Source of the DNA: Syncephalis plumigaleata
Lineage: Eukaryota; Zoopagomycota; Zoopagomycetes; Zoopagales; Piptocephalidaceae
Reading direction: 5' to 3'
Assembly: GCA_025201365.1 (NCBI GenBank)
Contig: JAIXMF010000004.1
Span: 620,001-684,000 of the forward strand
DNA length: 64,000 nt
Shown: positions 12,783 through 25,935 of the stretch, one piece after another
Numbering within the stretch: position 1 is the first letter of the stretch
Layout: every line of letters starts with the position of its first letter
Translations under genes and position numbers: made by a program
Notes under the pieces: model-generated
The model's input: only the letters and a program-made list of their open reading frames with translations
Told to the model about the DNA's origin: nothing
Databases searched by the model: none

Positions 12783-14338
12783 TTATAAATGTCCATTTAT
12801 TCTTATCGTATCATTCGTGTCATCATCAATTACAACTCGACAATCTGTGTTCCTTATCATCATTACTGCGGATGTTTCTTGTGTATGAGATTCATCACGC
12901 ATAACAATTGCACGATTTCCTCTATAACATCCTTGATCTTGTCATTAGACTCTGCCAAATGCAAAGTCTTTATAATGGGATACACTTTACGTTGTCGCAT
13001 TACTTCACGTCCTGCTCGAGTTGATGCCAGTAAGAGTATTGTTTCCAGTAGTGTAGTACGTAAATGATCATCAGCCTCTCGTTTCTACATTATAGTCATA
13101 CATGATAATTAATATTATATAAATATTATATATATATAGATATGATTACCTTATCATCTGGTAAGAGTTGTAATCATCAGGCATACCCTCCATATCCTAT
13201 TATATTTATCGTTAATATACGTATATATACATATATATATATATATATGTTACATCTTCATCGAATTCTTCAGGTCCACACAATGGCAACAATATTTGTG
13301 GTAAAAGACCCAATCATCTGATAGTAAAATGGCCTGTTTACTAACATCAAAGCAGCAATTCCTATTGAATGGATTAGTAATGTTATTAATGATTACTAAT
13401 GATAGTGATATAGCCTACTTTATCGTAACAATCACACCTCCACGTCGAATAACCGCTGGATGTTCCGTGAAACATATGAGCTTTACTATGGGTAGCATAC
13501 CACCCTGCTCTGCATCTTCCTCTAGGAAATAGGCTCGACCATCTTTGGTAAGAGTGATATTAGCGAATACACTGGCTAAAAAGTGATAATCCGCCTGCTT
13601 ATTGTATTGCTTATTGCTTCCTCGTACAATACTTCAAGTAGTTGTGTGAGTGCTCGTGCCGAAGTACTCAGTCCATCAACAGGTGGCACGGCAATTGCAC
13701 CAACTTGTCTGCAATAATAGTGTCTTTGGTTAGATTCGAGAGAAGCATACAAGCAAGATCGGCTAGTACATGAGTGGGAGACTAGACGTGAATAGAATAA
13801 ATACTCATTATCATTATAAGGTAACTATAATTGCTTACCGTAATCATCTTCATTAATTGAACGATAAAATCGGAACTACTCATAAAGCTGCGTAGTGTTT
13901 CATCACCGGATAGATTGATGAGTGCCTTGAGTGCATCATGTGCAGTGATCTAACATGTAATTATTTATTAAGTATGTAATGAAATGTATATATACATGCA
14001 TACTTACCGGATCATCTTCACATAATGCCATGATATCGGGGATAACCTTCTGTGCTTTCGCCTTGAAGAAGGGTAAGCAGTTGGCACTAGCACCTGTAAA
14101 CCAGAGACATGCTGTATAGCAAGTTGTCTAACCTATCATTGATAACAATATAATACATATCATGTAATTATTAGAATAAAGGGAAACCTAGTGTGTATTC
14201 ATAATAGTAGTAATGGATATACCTCTGGCTTGGGATCGTGCAAGAAATGAACTAGCTATTATCGATATTAATATACAAATATTCACTACTACTGCTACTA
14301 GTTATGCTACTATTTACCTCGGCCAACTGATTCTCCAT
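12783..14338 (-). CDS. HGH1: HGH1-like eEF2 chaperone cofactor (Armadillo-fold)
   Basis: Starting from MENQLAEL, the exons read HFLHDPKPEVRQLAIQHVSG, then ANCLPFFKAKAQKVIPDIMA, ALKALINLSGDETLRSFM, HFLASVFANITLTKDGRAYF, EHPAVIRRGGVIVTIKNCCF and LLPLCGPEEFDED. The last part has REVMRQRKVYPIIKTLHLAE. These are the landmarks of Hgh1, an armadillo-like cytosolic protein that in yeast links TRiC and Hsp90 to folding of elongation factor 2. Several one-base breaks occur (for example near 14097, where TTTA-CAG lacks an A, and near 12895). The last codons are set in the frame ending at 12783. It is tail to tail with VTA1 (64 bp apart) and head to head with ULP1. Confidence 0.88.
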
Positions 14339-14497
14339 ATTTAAGTATGAATCAAAGTGATTAAGCTAGATCAGGATAATAACAATAATATAAGAAAATA
14401 CGGAAAAAAAGAAAGAAATCCACAAGTGATATCATTGAGGCAATATCAATCAGTTTACTTTTTTTTACTTACCTTTCTATTCATCTACATTTTACTA

Positions 14498-17469
14498 ATG
14501 AGAAGTTTTCGTGATCATCATTCGCTAGAAGAACAGCGACAACCCACACAGTTAGCGTCTAGTACTGCGGTTACGAGTACAAACGACGAGACTGAATCCA
14601 GTTCTGTACTAGCATTTCTACGTGAATTTGCCTTTCCGGGTTGGTCGTTGAATCGCGACAGTAACCATAACAACCATAGCAACACCGATGATGACGCTTC
14701 CCCTATCAACATGACTAGACAATATAAGCCAACTACTATTGCTGACTGTACAACAAGAGTGAAGAAACATCATACAAAGCATAGGACAAACGATAAACAT
14801 ACTGATGTATTGCCTGTTATTGCCACTAAGAGTGACAATTACAAGCACGTAGTACTCCACGTAGCAATGGATATTCGATTGAGTCATCAATCAGTAGAAC
14901 GAGTAGACGTGTCAATGGTGCAAGCTCACCTCCTAATAATCAGCATAATACCACGATTGTCATTGATGATTCATCAAGTGAAGCAGAACTGGATAATAGC
15001 AATGATGATAATGATGATGATATACAAGTCAATTCACGATTATCTTCATCATCTAATAGTCGTCCTACTAAATCAACAATATCACAGAATACATGGCGTG
15101 ATAAGCATACACCAATCAATCGATCAACAAAACAACAACAACAACAGCAGCAGCATTATCTCCATCAACATCGCCATCTGATTTGAATAGAACATGGAGA
15201 TTTGTTAATACACCATCTTTTAGTACTGTAAACAATACACGACGACTATCAACGATTAGTAATAGTAGTAGTATAGCTAGTAGTCATACTAGTATTAGTC
15301 GTTTGAATGAAGGTCGTATAAGTAAAACACCAATGCCTCGATCTAAGCGTAGAGGATTATTTCATCGACAGGTAATATGACATAGATGCACATCATATAT
15401 ATATATATATATATATATACTAATAATGAAGTAATAATGTAGTCAGAGCAACAACGTCGACAACAATTGGCTGAAATGATTGAACTACAACGTAGAGCAT
15501 TTAGTCGTGCTGAATCAACGACATCATCACTTAAAGGTAAGTAGTAGTAGTAGTAATACAAGCATATGAGTAATATAATAAACATGATATATCTATATAA
15601 ATACAGGAAAGGAAGCACTCGTTGAGGCAGGATTCGATCGAGAAGGTAGAATACTATTACAACACTAGTACAATAACAATGCTAATGATTATATAATATC
15701 AATCATTCATACTTAGGTTTATTACGCTATACACAACAAGTATTCTCTGCATCATCCCAATTATCCAGTAATGCATCCACTCAAGGTAGATCTATTTAAT
15801 TATTAGTATATGTATATATATAATCTACATAGTAATAACTATCATTATATATATAGGTTCATATTCATTACAATCAAGTGTAAATGGTTATACATCACCT
15901 GCATTGTCGACACGTTCATTTAGATCGGGTTCTATTAGTAGTACTGGTACATTGAATTTATCTACATTAACCATTACACCTAGAGTAAGTCATTTATCTA
16001 TCTATCTATCTAGTTAGTTAAATGTATTCATACTATTTGTAATGAATAGACACGCTTAACCGCATCAATATCTGCTGATAAACAAACATGTGCCGATATA
16101 TCACAAAAGATTAGACAAGTATTAGCAAAGTGAGTGGTTCATTCTATGTAATACGATATATAATATATATTAATTGTTATTATTAGTAAATCTAAACCAC
16201 CCATTCAAGTTAGTACACCCTACTTTGATCGATTACACATACGTGATACTAGTCTTGATACTCAGGTATGTATTACAATAGATAAATAGTGTAAATATCT
16301 AGATATTCATGTACAGTATTACTAATCGATACAATAATAGGTGGATAAACTTCGTCAACAAGAAAGGAAATCGGTAAGATATGATTATTCATTCATCTAT
16401 ATTAATAATAGTAACAACTTGTATCTAATATTGATTCATGTAGAATCTACCTGTACTTGATGATGTTATGCAGAAGAAGGTAAATACATCATTTACTATT
16501 CTATTACTTACTAACTCATACACTTTGTTATTAATAGATTAAATGGGCATTAACAGAAGCTAAAGGTCCTATTATTGCCAAGTTTAATATTACAGTCAAT
16601 TGTCATGATATACACACACTACGTGATAGACAATGGTTAAATGATGAGGTAAGTAGATTATTACTATTATTGTTATTGCCCTTGTTCATTTTATTATACT
16701 TGTAGATTATTAACTTCTACACACAACTACTAATGGAACGTGCGAATAATGATGAGAAACGACCAAAGATTCATTGTTATAACACATTCTTTTACTCTAC
16801 CCTTAATGACACTGGTTATACACGGGTACGACGATGGACTAAACGAGTAAGTAATCATATATATATGTATATATATATATATGTATAGTGCTCTATTATA
16901 ATTAGCATACTCATACATGTATATGAATATTAGGTGGATATATTTACAAAAGATTTCCTTATTATACCTGTACATTTGGGTATGCATTGGTGTTGTGCCG
17001 TGGTTAATTTCCGTAAAAAGCGTATAGAATACTATGATTCATTATTCGGTAGTAATCGTCATTGTTTCACGGTAAGATGATAGTAAATGATAAGATGTGA
17101 TTTGCTTATATGATTGTATTGCTTCTATTTAGTTATTACGTGACTATCTACAAAAGGAATCTCTAGATAAACGGAAATGTGAATTTAACATGGATGATTG
17201 GCAAGATTATGAGGCTAAAGTACGTAGTATCAAATGTGTATTCCCTACTTGTATACTAATGCATTATAATGATGATGATCTAATAGGATATTCCAGGACA
17301 AGCCAACGGTTATGATTGTGGTGTATTTGCGTGTACATTCGCTGAATATGCAAGTCGTGCTGAACCATTTGATTTCACTCAGAAGAATATGAAGCATCTT
17401 CGAGCAGTGATGGTATATGAAATTGTATCAGGATCATTATTGGAACGACCACCCACATCCAATTTATAA
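14498..17469 (+). CDS. ULP1: Ulp1/SENP-type SUMO protease
   Basis: The C-terminal C48 peptidase domain is complete. [18 protein letters not shown] marks its start. The His is in [15 protein letters not shown], the Asp in [10 protein letters not shown], and the oxyanion Gln and catalytic Cys in [18 protein letters not shown]. The long N-terminal part is disordered. It contains a probable SUMO-interacting motif ([14 protein letters not shown] at about 14953-14994), hydrophobic then acidic as in known SIMs. Many short exons cover 15183-17469. The frame changes around 14850-14900 and in the CAA/CAG run at 15130-15160. ATG 14498 is preferred to 14357 because the sequence between reads as a T-rich leader. 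Expected role: SUMO maturation and deconjugation at the nuclear envelope. Confidence 0.88.
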
Positions 17470-17705
17470 TTCATCATGATTGTTATACATATCTATGTTG
17501 TTTGTTTGTTGTGTGGTTAATTATATCATTCATTTATTTTATTACTGTATCTTCTGCTTCATCCTATCCATCATTAGCAATCTCTTCTCTTTTGCTTCTT
17601 TTGCTTCTTCATTGGCTTGAACCTTTTCAAACGTGCACACACCACACACAACATGCATCTTTTGTGTGTGTGTGTCATGTCATCGACAATAAATCAGTTT
17701 GTAAT

Positions 17706-20700
17706 TTAAAATAAAGTACGAATGCGTCGTTGTAATTGTTTTAACGTGTCAGTGAGCTGTGTTGCTTGTAGTGTATTGACAGTTAACAAGTATTGATTAA
17801 GCATTTCATCTATCCATGCAGCAGGGAAATCAGATCTACGTATTACATTCATATGATTGTTATTAGGATTGCTATGATGAGTATGATGATTATTATTATA
17901 ACTACTTACTGATGACCTGATATAATCAATGGTAACCACAACTCCAATAGAACACATATCTCTGATAGCAAGTAACGCATTCTAATCGGTTCATTCCATG
18001 GATTGGCTATATAAATGGATTCATTATTAGTATTAGTATTTGTTTCTCTTGTTTCTCTTACTTTATCTTCAACCAATTGATTTAATGCAGTAAATATAAG
18101 ACGTGGTGGAATATGTGCCTCCATCAATGATTCGGCCATCCATGGTGTCATGTCATAATTCAGTACACTCGTACCACTTTCTTGTTGACGTACGGTATAG
18201 GCCAATTGACCAAGGAAATCGCATATTGTATCTGTGTAAATGTGTATGTCATCGATTAATTAGTTTGATTGATTCAGTAAACATGAACTATGTATAAAAG
18301 TATTCTAGGAGGTTATTCCTTCTTACCAAGTGGGAAAATGAAATCATGATGTAGAAACTTTTCAGCCAATTCACCAACACGACGTGTTACTAGCAGGTGT
18401 GTATTCACTTGACCGCTATACTCATCGGTAACTATATCATGCGCGTATATAATAGTTGATTAGTTTATTCGTGCTAGATAGTCTTACACGCGTTAACTTA
18501 CTCTTTTGTAATAATCTACGCCAAGTTGTCTTGATAGCTGCTGCATCGCTATAGCCTGATATCGTGAATATCATCAATTGACATTCGTATAGTTGGAATT
18601 GTCGTGCATAACGATGGAAGAGCTATACATGCCGGAATGTTAGTAAAAAGAAGGCATAATGTCATTATTTCATATTATGCACGCTTACTTCATTCAAATC
18701 CATGAGTTGTCCTTGTAATTCCTGAGCTGACTTGGTCTGACCAATATCTATCAATTGTTTTACTAGATAGACTTGAATTTGTGCCACCTAATTCGTAGCA
18801 CACAAGCATATGCATAAAGATGATTAGTAAATATATATATATATATATATATCTTGACAATCACTTACTTCTAATTTCTCTTGAATATCACGTAGACGTT
18901 CTGATTCCTCGCGATCACGTCCATCCAATGCACTACGACCATTGGCAATGGATCGTGACAAATACTCGACACGTTTATCCAGAGTGATCTCGTAACTTGT
19001 AGGCAGCAAGTTGTTAGTCAATAGAATAGATCATATAATAATAACGCTACTTACTCGGTGGTCATGGCCAAGCGTTCTTGTAATCGTGATGCTTTCGAGA
19101 ATTCATTGTGACGAATGTAATACTGCCATAACAGGTCGAGTTTCTCTAATGAATCGCCTTGTGCCAAATATGCCTCCATATAAGCACTATCAATCTATAA
19201 ATGTGTATGTAGTCAATAGTTATCATTGTTATACTACACTACTACTACTAATTATATGACTACATACTCGTGTAAATAAATCCAAGTAGCGTTGATTCAT
19301 ATACCAATCGTATAAAGCAAAATGGAAAGCTTGATCTTTCGATGCCAATACTCTGTTTAGTACTAGTGAGATAAAGTCCTCGATATCTAAATGATATAGC
19401 ATGAACGATTAGTATTCAAAACATTGTACGAGTCATCCGCGTGACTTACCCTTGCCAAATCGTGTTTGTGCAGCGAACAACGCTTCAATGGCTACTTGAT
19501 AACAGTCATCGCGTCGTTCTTTATTTGCCTCAATCGATAGGGCTGGATTAGGAGTGGCACATGCAAGTGCAAACTCAATTGCACCTAATAAACATATATC
19601 GCGGCAACGATGCCGTTAGTATGTCACCATCAATACAACTAGTCAAGGGGTACAAACCATTGTAGAAGCCAAAGTCTTTGAATGAATTGGCAATCTTTAT
19701 GATCTTTGACTTGCTTGGAACATTAGGAATGGTCGTGTACAATCTAAATGTAATACATGTGTTGATAGTTTTATCATCATTATTATTAGTAGTAGTCAAT
19801 TATAATATGCTTATTTCCTCATTTACCGTAGAGCTTCCTTAAGATTTCTTTCCGTCTCACTTGTTGTGGAGGCAATATTGGCTTGTCTCAAACATTCTTG
19901 TGCCTATTCGTTTATTAGTTAGCGATGAATGTCAACTGACCAGATATGTGCCTATTAACTAACCTGGAATAGTACGAGATTATCACCACTGCAGAAGTGT
20001 GGACAACGTTCACGTAGCACTTCACTGATGCTCTCCAGCTTACGCATAACGTTAGCATCATCATAACCTGTTTACGAGTGGTTAGCGTGTAACACTTCAC
20101 TTACACTACGTCCTGCTGATTGATCAATAATGGTGAGAATTAATTCCTGGCATAGACCTAGTCGATTGCTACCGGCCAATAACGATCTAAATGTCAATTC
20201 TACAAGCTCGTTTTTACTACTCTCCGCCAATCTATTAGTGAAGTTGAAGACGAGATAATTGCTTGTTAGCGCTGTATGTTTATTTGGGATAGCTATTCAC
20301 TTACTGTGCCGCTTTCTCGGGCAATTTACGATGACGAAGGAATTGCAAGAACGATATAGCCTCGATAGCCTGCGTCAATAGCTGTTTCATGGCTAGTAAA
20401 GATTGTCGTTCGGTCTAAGCGAGAGAAGAAGAGAAAAGAATAAGTTAGCAAATAATAAAATACTACTTAATTGTTCAGCTTACCTCTAAAGCACGATGTT
20501 CAGCATTCAACTTGGTAATATCGGTTACACCTTGCAAGGCGATGTGTGGCTTTTCAATGCCATGCATATTGCTAATAACGATGTTGCATTGTGAATAACT
20601 ACTACTTGATAAGTTAGCACTACACTTACTGAACCATGAATTGACGTATGTAGACGAGACCTTGTTGGATTTGTAATAACACAGGTTCTGGTATAGCTAC

Positions 20701-23045
20701 ATCATGAGTAATGCTAATAGGGGACATGTTAGATGATGATGGATTAGTCTTGGTGTAGCATTACCTAATCAACTTTGTATGCCAGATAGGACGTAGTAGT
20801 CGTATGATGGTTAGTGCAATACCGTCATGCTTACCGCTATAGATGACAGTGGGTGAGGATAATGCTCGTCCCACGCTATTGTCACCGCCAGCGATAATGG
20901 TTTCCTGGAAGCGTGGTACACCACCCACTTCAAAGAACATACGGGATGCCATTTGGCTTGCTACATCCTTGCGATTACCATCGTAACTAAGCGTGTTGCA
21001 GCATAGCATTAAACACATGCTGCACACCTCGCTAGCACCGTACATATCGACAAACTGTTTGGTCTCTGGGCTTTGTGGCGAGAACTCATTTAACAACCAG
21101 CGTAGCTGATCAATGGGTCGCGTTTTAGAGATTAGATTGACACCGGCATTCGTAGCACGATGAATTGTCTTGGTTCGCAAACAAGTTGCGTGGCAAGTTC
21201 ATTGCTTTTACGAAGTCTAACGGCGGCATTAGTGAATTGCTCGGATATCTTCTCGTCTCTTGCACGTATTTCCGCAATAGCCGATGTTTTACCGTCAACT
21301 GGAATGACCGAGTGTAGTTCGGACATTCTCATTGAGGAATTCTAAATGATCATAGAGTAACAGATTAATACGACGATATAGCGTATTGAATATGGAATAG
21401 GTACACCTACAATGGTTGCATTCTTGGCAATGGCACCCACGTCAAGAGCAGTGCAAACAAGTTGATCAACTTCGTTGGATGCTGTATGCGAAGCAAGGAA
21501 AACATCGCTACTACAATCAGCGGTGTGAACGGTCAATGAAGCTAGTTGGAATTCAACGGCATTGGCCGAGACACCGACTGGCTGAATTGGGATACCGGGG
21601 GAGTCGAACGTGAACAAGGCGTAGAACATCGGGTACATGCGACACGGATGTGGCACCCATGCTAATCGGATTGTAACGAGATTGTGAGGCAAAATAAAGT
21701 CGACAACCTAATAAATGCAACTGCATTAGTATACAGTCCTTTTATCTATCATGATGCTACTCGCCATTAATGGTGACACCCATTAAATAAATGCTCGACG
21801 ATTCGGAACTAGTCACCGGATGTATCGACACCAGTTGCAATGCTCTAGTATCATACGCTAATGATGGGCAAAGCGATGCAGCCACTTGCGGTATATCACT
21901 ACATGTGGATATGTAATGGAATTCTAGGCCATTACTACCAAGGTTGAACAATTCAATGCTGCTGTTTTGCGTGAGACCATATAACAAATGACGTGAATTA
22001 TCCACTGCCACATGCTCAATTGGATCAGCACGAGTTGTAGAGAAGAAGGGAAGGAATGTAGGGACAAAGTGCGTGTATAGCGGCAAAGTAAGATTGATCT
22101 TGCGGAATCCACGATTGATCCAGCCATCATCCTAGTATAGATGTATTAATTACATGTGTATGTATGTATGTATGCATATTGTACATATTACTTACACCAT
22201 AACATAACTCATAAATGTGTCCATCACTGCCACAGGTGAATATTCTTCCCGTGTCTGTACCGATAACACTCGTCATGATAATGTTATCGGCGGGAGTTGA
22301 CATTTTCGTAACGTAAAACACGACTTCATTCTGTCCGCCTGCTGCATTTGATCCCACCGAGATACCAAGTAGAAATACCTCGAGTGCCGTTGTTACCACC
22401 AACAAGTGTTCTATGTACTTTGGAACACACCTAATAATGACATAATAAATATACATACAGACTAAACAAACATATAATAAATACTCACCAGGCCGTGGTT
22501 TAACTAGTCCTACACTCACAATTAGTGTTCTTGCTCTTCAAATGCGTAAAAGTCATTTCTATACAATTGTTATGGTCATTATTCTTTTAAATATATCGTT
22601 ATACACATAGAACCTACCCATTCTCATAATTCCAGATAAACAAACGATGATCAAGTGTGAACCAAGCACAACGGATTTCGGGGAATACACCGGTAAAGTT
22701 ACGACATTGTAGCACTTTCATGGATTGACACGTCAGCATTTATGACATTAACGAAAGATGGATCATTAGACTTACGATCGTATTGCTCGAAAAGAGCATC
22801 TGGCAACGCGATAAATCGATTCTTTTGATATAATGGTAGATTACGTGGTGCACTTGTGTAAGTAGCCGATGAATTACCTAGTAGCAAGGCGTTAACTACG
22901 CGTTACTTCCCGTATAACAACAGCTGCACTGCTGATATGTCTACTTGCCTAGAACTAGATCTGCAAGCTCAGGAAACTTTTGGTCACGTTCCAAATAGGA
23001 ATCCAAGAGCTTGGCCGCTACTTCAATAGGTTCGCTGGTGGCCAT
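17706..23045 (-). CDS. NUP170: Nucleoporin Nup155/Nup170 family (inner ring of the nuclear pore)
   Basis: The first exon begins MATSEPIEVAAKLLDSYLER. The next exons read LPLYQKNRFIALPDALFEQY and FPEIRCAWFTLDHRLFIWNY, a hallmark of the Nup155 beta-propeller. Propeller blades continue through 21750-22500 (for example EHVAVDNSRHLLYGLTQNSS). The helical solenoid covers 17706-21345 with PIDQLRWLLNEFSPQSPE. The first intron (22878-22948) uses a GC donor (GGCAAGT). Numerous further introns of 50-70 nt are present. The length, over 1,300 codons once introns are removed, suits this family. The product is a scaffold nucleoporin binding Nup53/Nup35 and Nup192/Nup205 partners. Exon boundaries near the 3' end are approximate. 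Confidence 0.88.
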
Positions 23046-24250
23046 GATAAATGCGTTCAACAGTTGTACTGATTTGTCTAGCAACACTACCTACTACTGG
23101 AAGTAGCTGTATAAACGATAGTAGTAGATATGCTGGAGAAAGTATCCACAACAACAGTGATCGAAATCTTTGTTGTGCTAAACAAAAAAGAAGACGCGCA
23201 TATGGACGCAGAACGAATGATCTGGTGCTGATTTGCAATTAAAAACAAAACATTTCAATCCCGATTGAATCAAGATTATTTGTGAAACTGGGTTGAAGTT
23301 AAGTAAAAATTCTAATAGGAGATTTGACATTTTATCTTCCTCCTAATTCGCCATTCTTGTAAAAGCATGCTGATACAAGGTCATTCGCGATCTATTACAT
23401 AAATATGAAACTGTTTATTGAATAAATATGTGTGGTATTCTGACCATTATAGTTATGGATGATGTTGATACAATATTTTGATAATATTATGGCATGGATA
23501 GTAACAACATTGAATGTATAAATATTCGACGATAATCATAGCTAGGCATACGTAAGAATGATTGATGATTGTGCACACACTAGTGACTGAATGTCATGCA
23601 CTATGATCTACACAGCACACTGTTCATATGACCTGCTTATACACGTGATTGTCGATCATGTCACGATTACAACCGTATGATTTGGTATTGGCTCGTGATC
23701 CTAATCAGCTGCATTAGTATGCATCTGTGAATGATCAACTGATAGCCTAGCCATTTTGATACTCGTCAGTCACACGTACAATCTAGCTGTATGGTTTGGA
23801 TGCATCGAATCAGCCATTGTTTATCGCATGATCCATGCAGTATTCCTTTGTGCATAGATATTGTCTGATGAATCTGAACAAGAATACCGATATAGTCATA
23901 TGCTGACCAACTTGATCATTCCATCTAGGTGCTACATCATCATGTGTCTATCGGATGATATTGTCAGTTAACAGAAAGAGGTCAGTATGTCTGATTACTG
24001 CTTACATATCTGGTGTGATACTAATGTGATAAATTGACACTGTGCTCACACACGAATACTAGATGTCAGTGCGAGTATACATCTATTAGCCGTGATCTAT
24101 TTGTCAGATGATGAACTATCGTTAAATGCCAATGTCGTTACATTATCGCATTCAAGTTGGAAACAGCATCCATTGACAGATGTATCATGTGGAAGTAGGC
24201 TGACTTGCTATAACAACATCAATTTGTTCTATGTAATAGCTTGCTACTAT
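23046..24250. other. Gene-poor spacer before the small secreted-protein pair
   Basis: No convincing gene. An AATAAA-containing block (TTATTGAATAAATATG, about 23414-23430) recurs with small changes at about 24850, 25195 and 27330, near probable transcript ends or unit boundaries of the secreted-protein duplication. The rest is unique-looking AT-rich DNA. Confidence 0.4.
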
Positions 24251-24256
24251 TTCATC

Positions 24257-24299
24257 TATAAATAAGCACTATCAAGTAGCTTGACTTGCCATCTTCATA
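24257..24299 (+). promoter_or_regulatory. Core promoter of secreted gene A: TATAAATA plus initiator-like block
   Basis: TATAAATA (24257-24264) is followed about 20 nt later by GACTTGCCATCTTCATA (24283-24299), 110 nt before the ATG. The same pair, at nearly the same spacing, precedes paralogue B at 25802-25845, while sequence in between differs. The position relative to the TATA box fits a transcription start region. Confidence 0.6.
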
Positions 24300-24408
24300 T
24301 TCATTCGCTTTTCATTTCACGCTTACTACTCTCTATTGCTACGATCACTTGTATCATCCATTTCGCTGTGTTTATTTCTGCCCATTCATCCACTAGGCCA
24401 ACATCAAC

Positions 24409-24674
24409 ATGAAGTTCTCTGCCATATCACTATTACCGTCGCCGTTGTCGCTGTCGCTAACATGATCGTCGTTGTCGAAGCCAAGCCCAATAGGATCCGC
24501 CATCCCGTCGTGGAACGCCGTTCACCTAATCCCAATCCCAATCCTAGCGTACTCAGTCAAGCCAATGCCAATTCCATGACTGTCGCTCAAAATGCGCAAG
24601 TCGCTCGTACTGGAAGTCGGCTACAAGCTATGGATTTACTGCGAGTGGACGACTACCAACTATGTTCAAACTAG
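24409..24674 (+). CDS. Small secreted protein A (MKFL family)
   Basis: The ATG sits in the block AGGCCAACATCAACATG shared with paralogue B. If one T is restored in AAGTT(T)CTC (24413-24415), the protein opens as MKFL and runs into a Val/Ala-rich hydrophobic stretch ending VVVEAKPN, a plausible signal peptide with cleavage after VEA. The mature part has a dibasic site (VVERRSPN), a PNPNPNP run and an Ala/Asn/Gln-rich tail, and stops at 24674. As printed, the same frame can only start upstream at 24336 with an unlikely leader. Short size, signal peptide and a possible Kex2 site suggest a secreted peptide or effector. No homologue recognised outside the window. Confidence 0.55.
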
Positions 24675-25801
24675 TAATGGTATACTGGTCTAGTTCGGTA
24701 TTGTTATTAAAGCCCATGTCAAGATTTGAAGGGGTCAATTGAGTGCCAATGCCCATCGATGTCCATGTTACTCAAGTCGCTATTCCATTGTTCATTACGT
24801 AAATATCAACATGTATCTGATGCTGTTGTCCCCAATCAAGCATCCTAGTTCATATTGAATAAATACATAGTAATTTCACCTTTCTTTTAATGTTGCCGTA
24901 GCTTATTTTATTATAATAAACCAATTGACAACATTCAAATGAATGATCATATGAGATAAAATAGAATACATGGATATGATCGTTTGGGTTATTGAAGTGA
25001 GTGGTTATCGAGAGTCGTTAGGTCGTGTATTATTATGTTGCGTGTTTAATGCTGTTGGTAGTGCATTATTGAATAACACTCTACCGTTGTAAGCATTTCC
25101 ACCTGACTCGAAAACAAACCATTGACACTTTATCCGTGTCCACGACTTCTCGAACCTCTTCATGTTGTTAAGTAATTTTGAATGATTCAGTCATTTATTG
25201 AATAAATATGCCTATCTTATTCATGTACTGTTGTTCAATACAACATTTCAATAGAATATAACCAGCCATGATGGTTGTAACAATGTACGTGTCATTATTG
25301 ATGGAGCATTCTGAAATAATGATGATGTGTAGGTTCAAACAATTGCAGACACACGGTTACACGACATGACATTCATCATTCATTCATTCATCACTAATTG
25401 CTATGATGATTAAACAGATGGATAGCTTTCCTTACATTTCCACTTTAATCGACATCCATATGCATCGTGTACATCTAAATGGAATTAATGATAGTGACTA
25501 TCTTAACATCACCCGATGCATGTCAAATTCAATTGTAATAGTTATTTGTTGTATTCATGTGGGAGAGGAATGATACATGATACATTGTAAGCAAAGGTGA
25601 CAATGCAATTATACGATAATTGACGTGAACAGTCCTATCATATTGCTTCCTTATATCTATTTGGATTGCATTACCGGTTAGCCAAAACAGGTTGTCACAT
25701 ATTCCTCCATATAATTGGTACTAATCTACTCCGTGTACCATCTACTGTTCGTAGATTGATGGTTCGACTATACCAACATCCGCCATCATCATCATCTCAG
25801 C
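24675..25801. other. Spacer between the two MKFL paralogues
   Basis: No gene seen. It contains two further AATAAA-bearing blocks (about 24850 and 25195), small CATT direct repeats (25377-25392) and the upstream region of paralogue B. It is comparable in length to the spacer upstream of paralogue A, as expected for a tandem duplication. Confidence 0.4.
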
Positions 25802-25845
25802 TATAAATCGAGTACTTTTTGACATATCGGCTTGCCATCTTCATA
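25802..25845 (+). promoter_or_regulatory. Core promoter of secreted gene B: TATAAAT plus CTTGCCATCTTCATA
   Basis: TATAAAT (25802-25808) and CTTGCCATCTTCATA (25831-25845) repeat the arrangement seen at 24257-24299, 91 nt before the ATG at 25936. Conservation of these two blocks in otherwise diverged flanks supports a functional core promoter. Confidence 0.6.
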
Positions 25846-25935
25846 CTCGCTCTTCTACTCTACTCTACTCTACTACTATCTATTCTCGTTCTAGTCAACT
25901 TATTTATCTATCCATTCCACCAGGCCAACATCAAC

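Noticed and set aside
16860-16885. (TA)n tracts as regulatory elements
   Set aside because: Similar tracts occur in many introns (7570, 8400, 13220, 15395, 18830); they look like ordinary intronic microsatellites.
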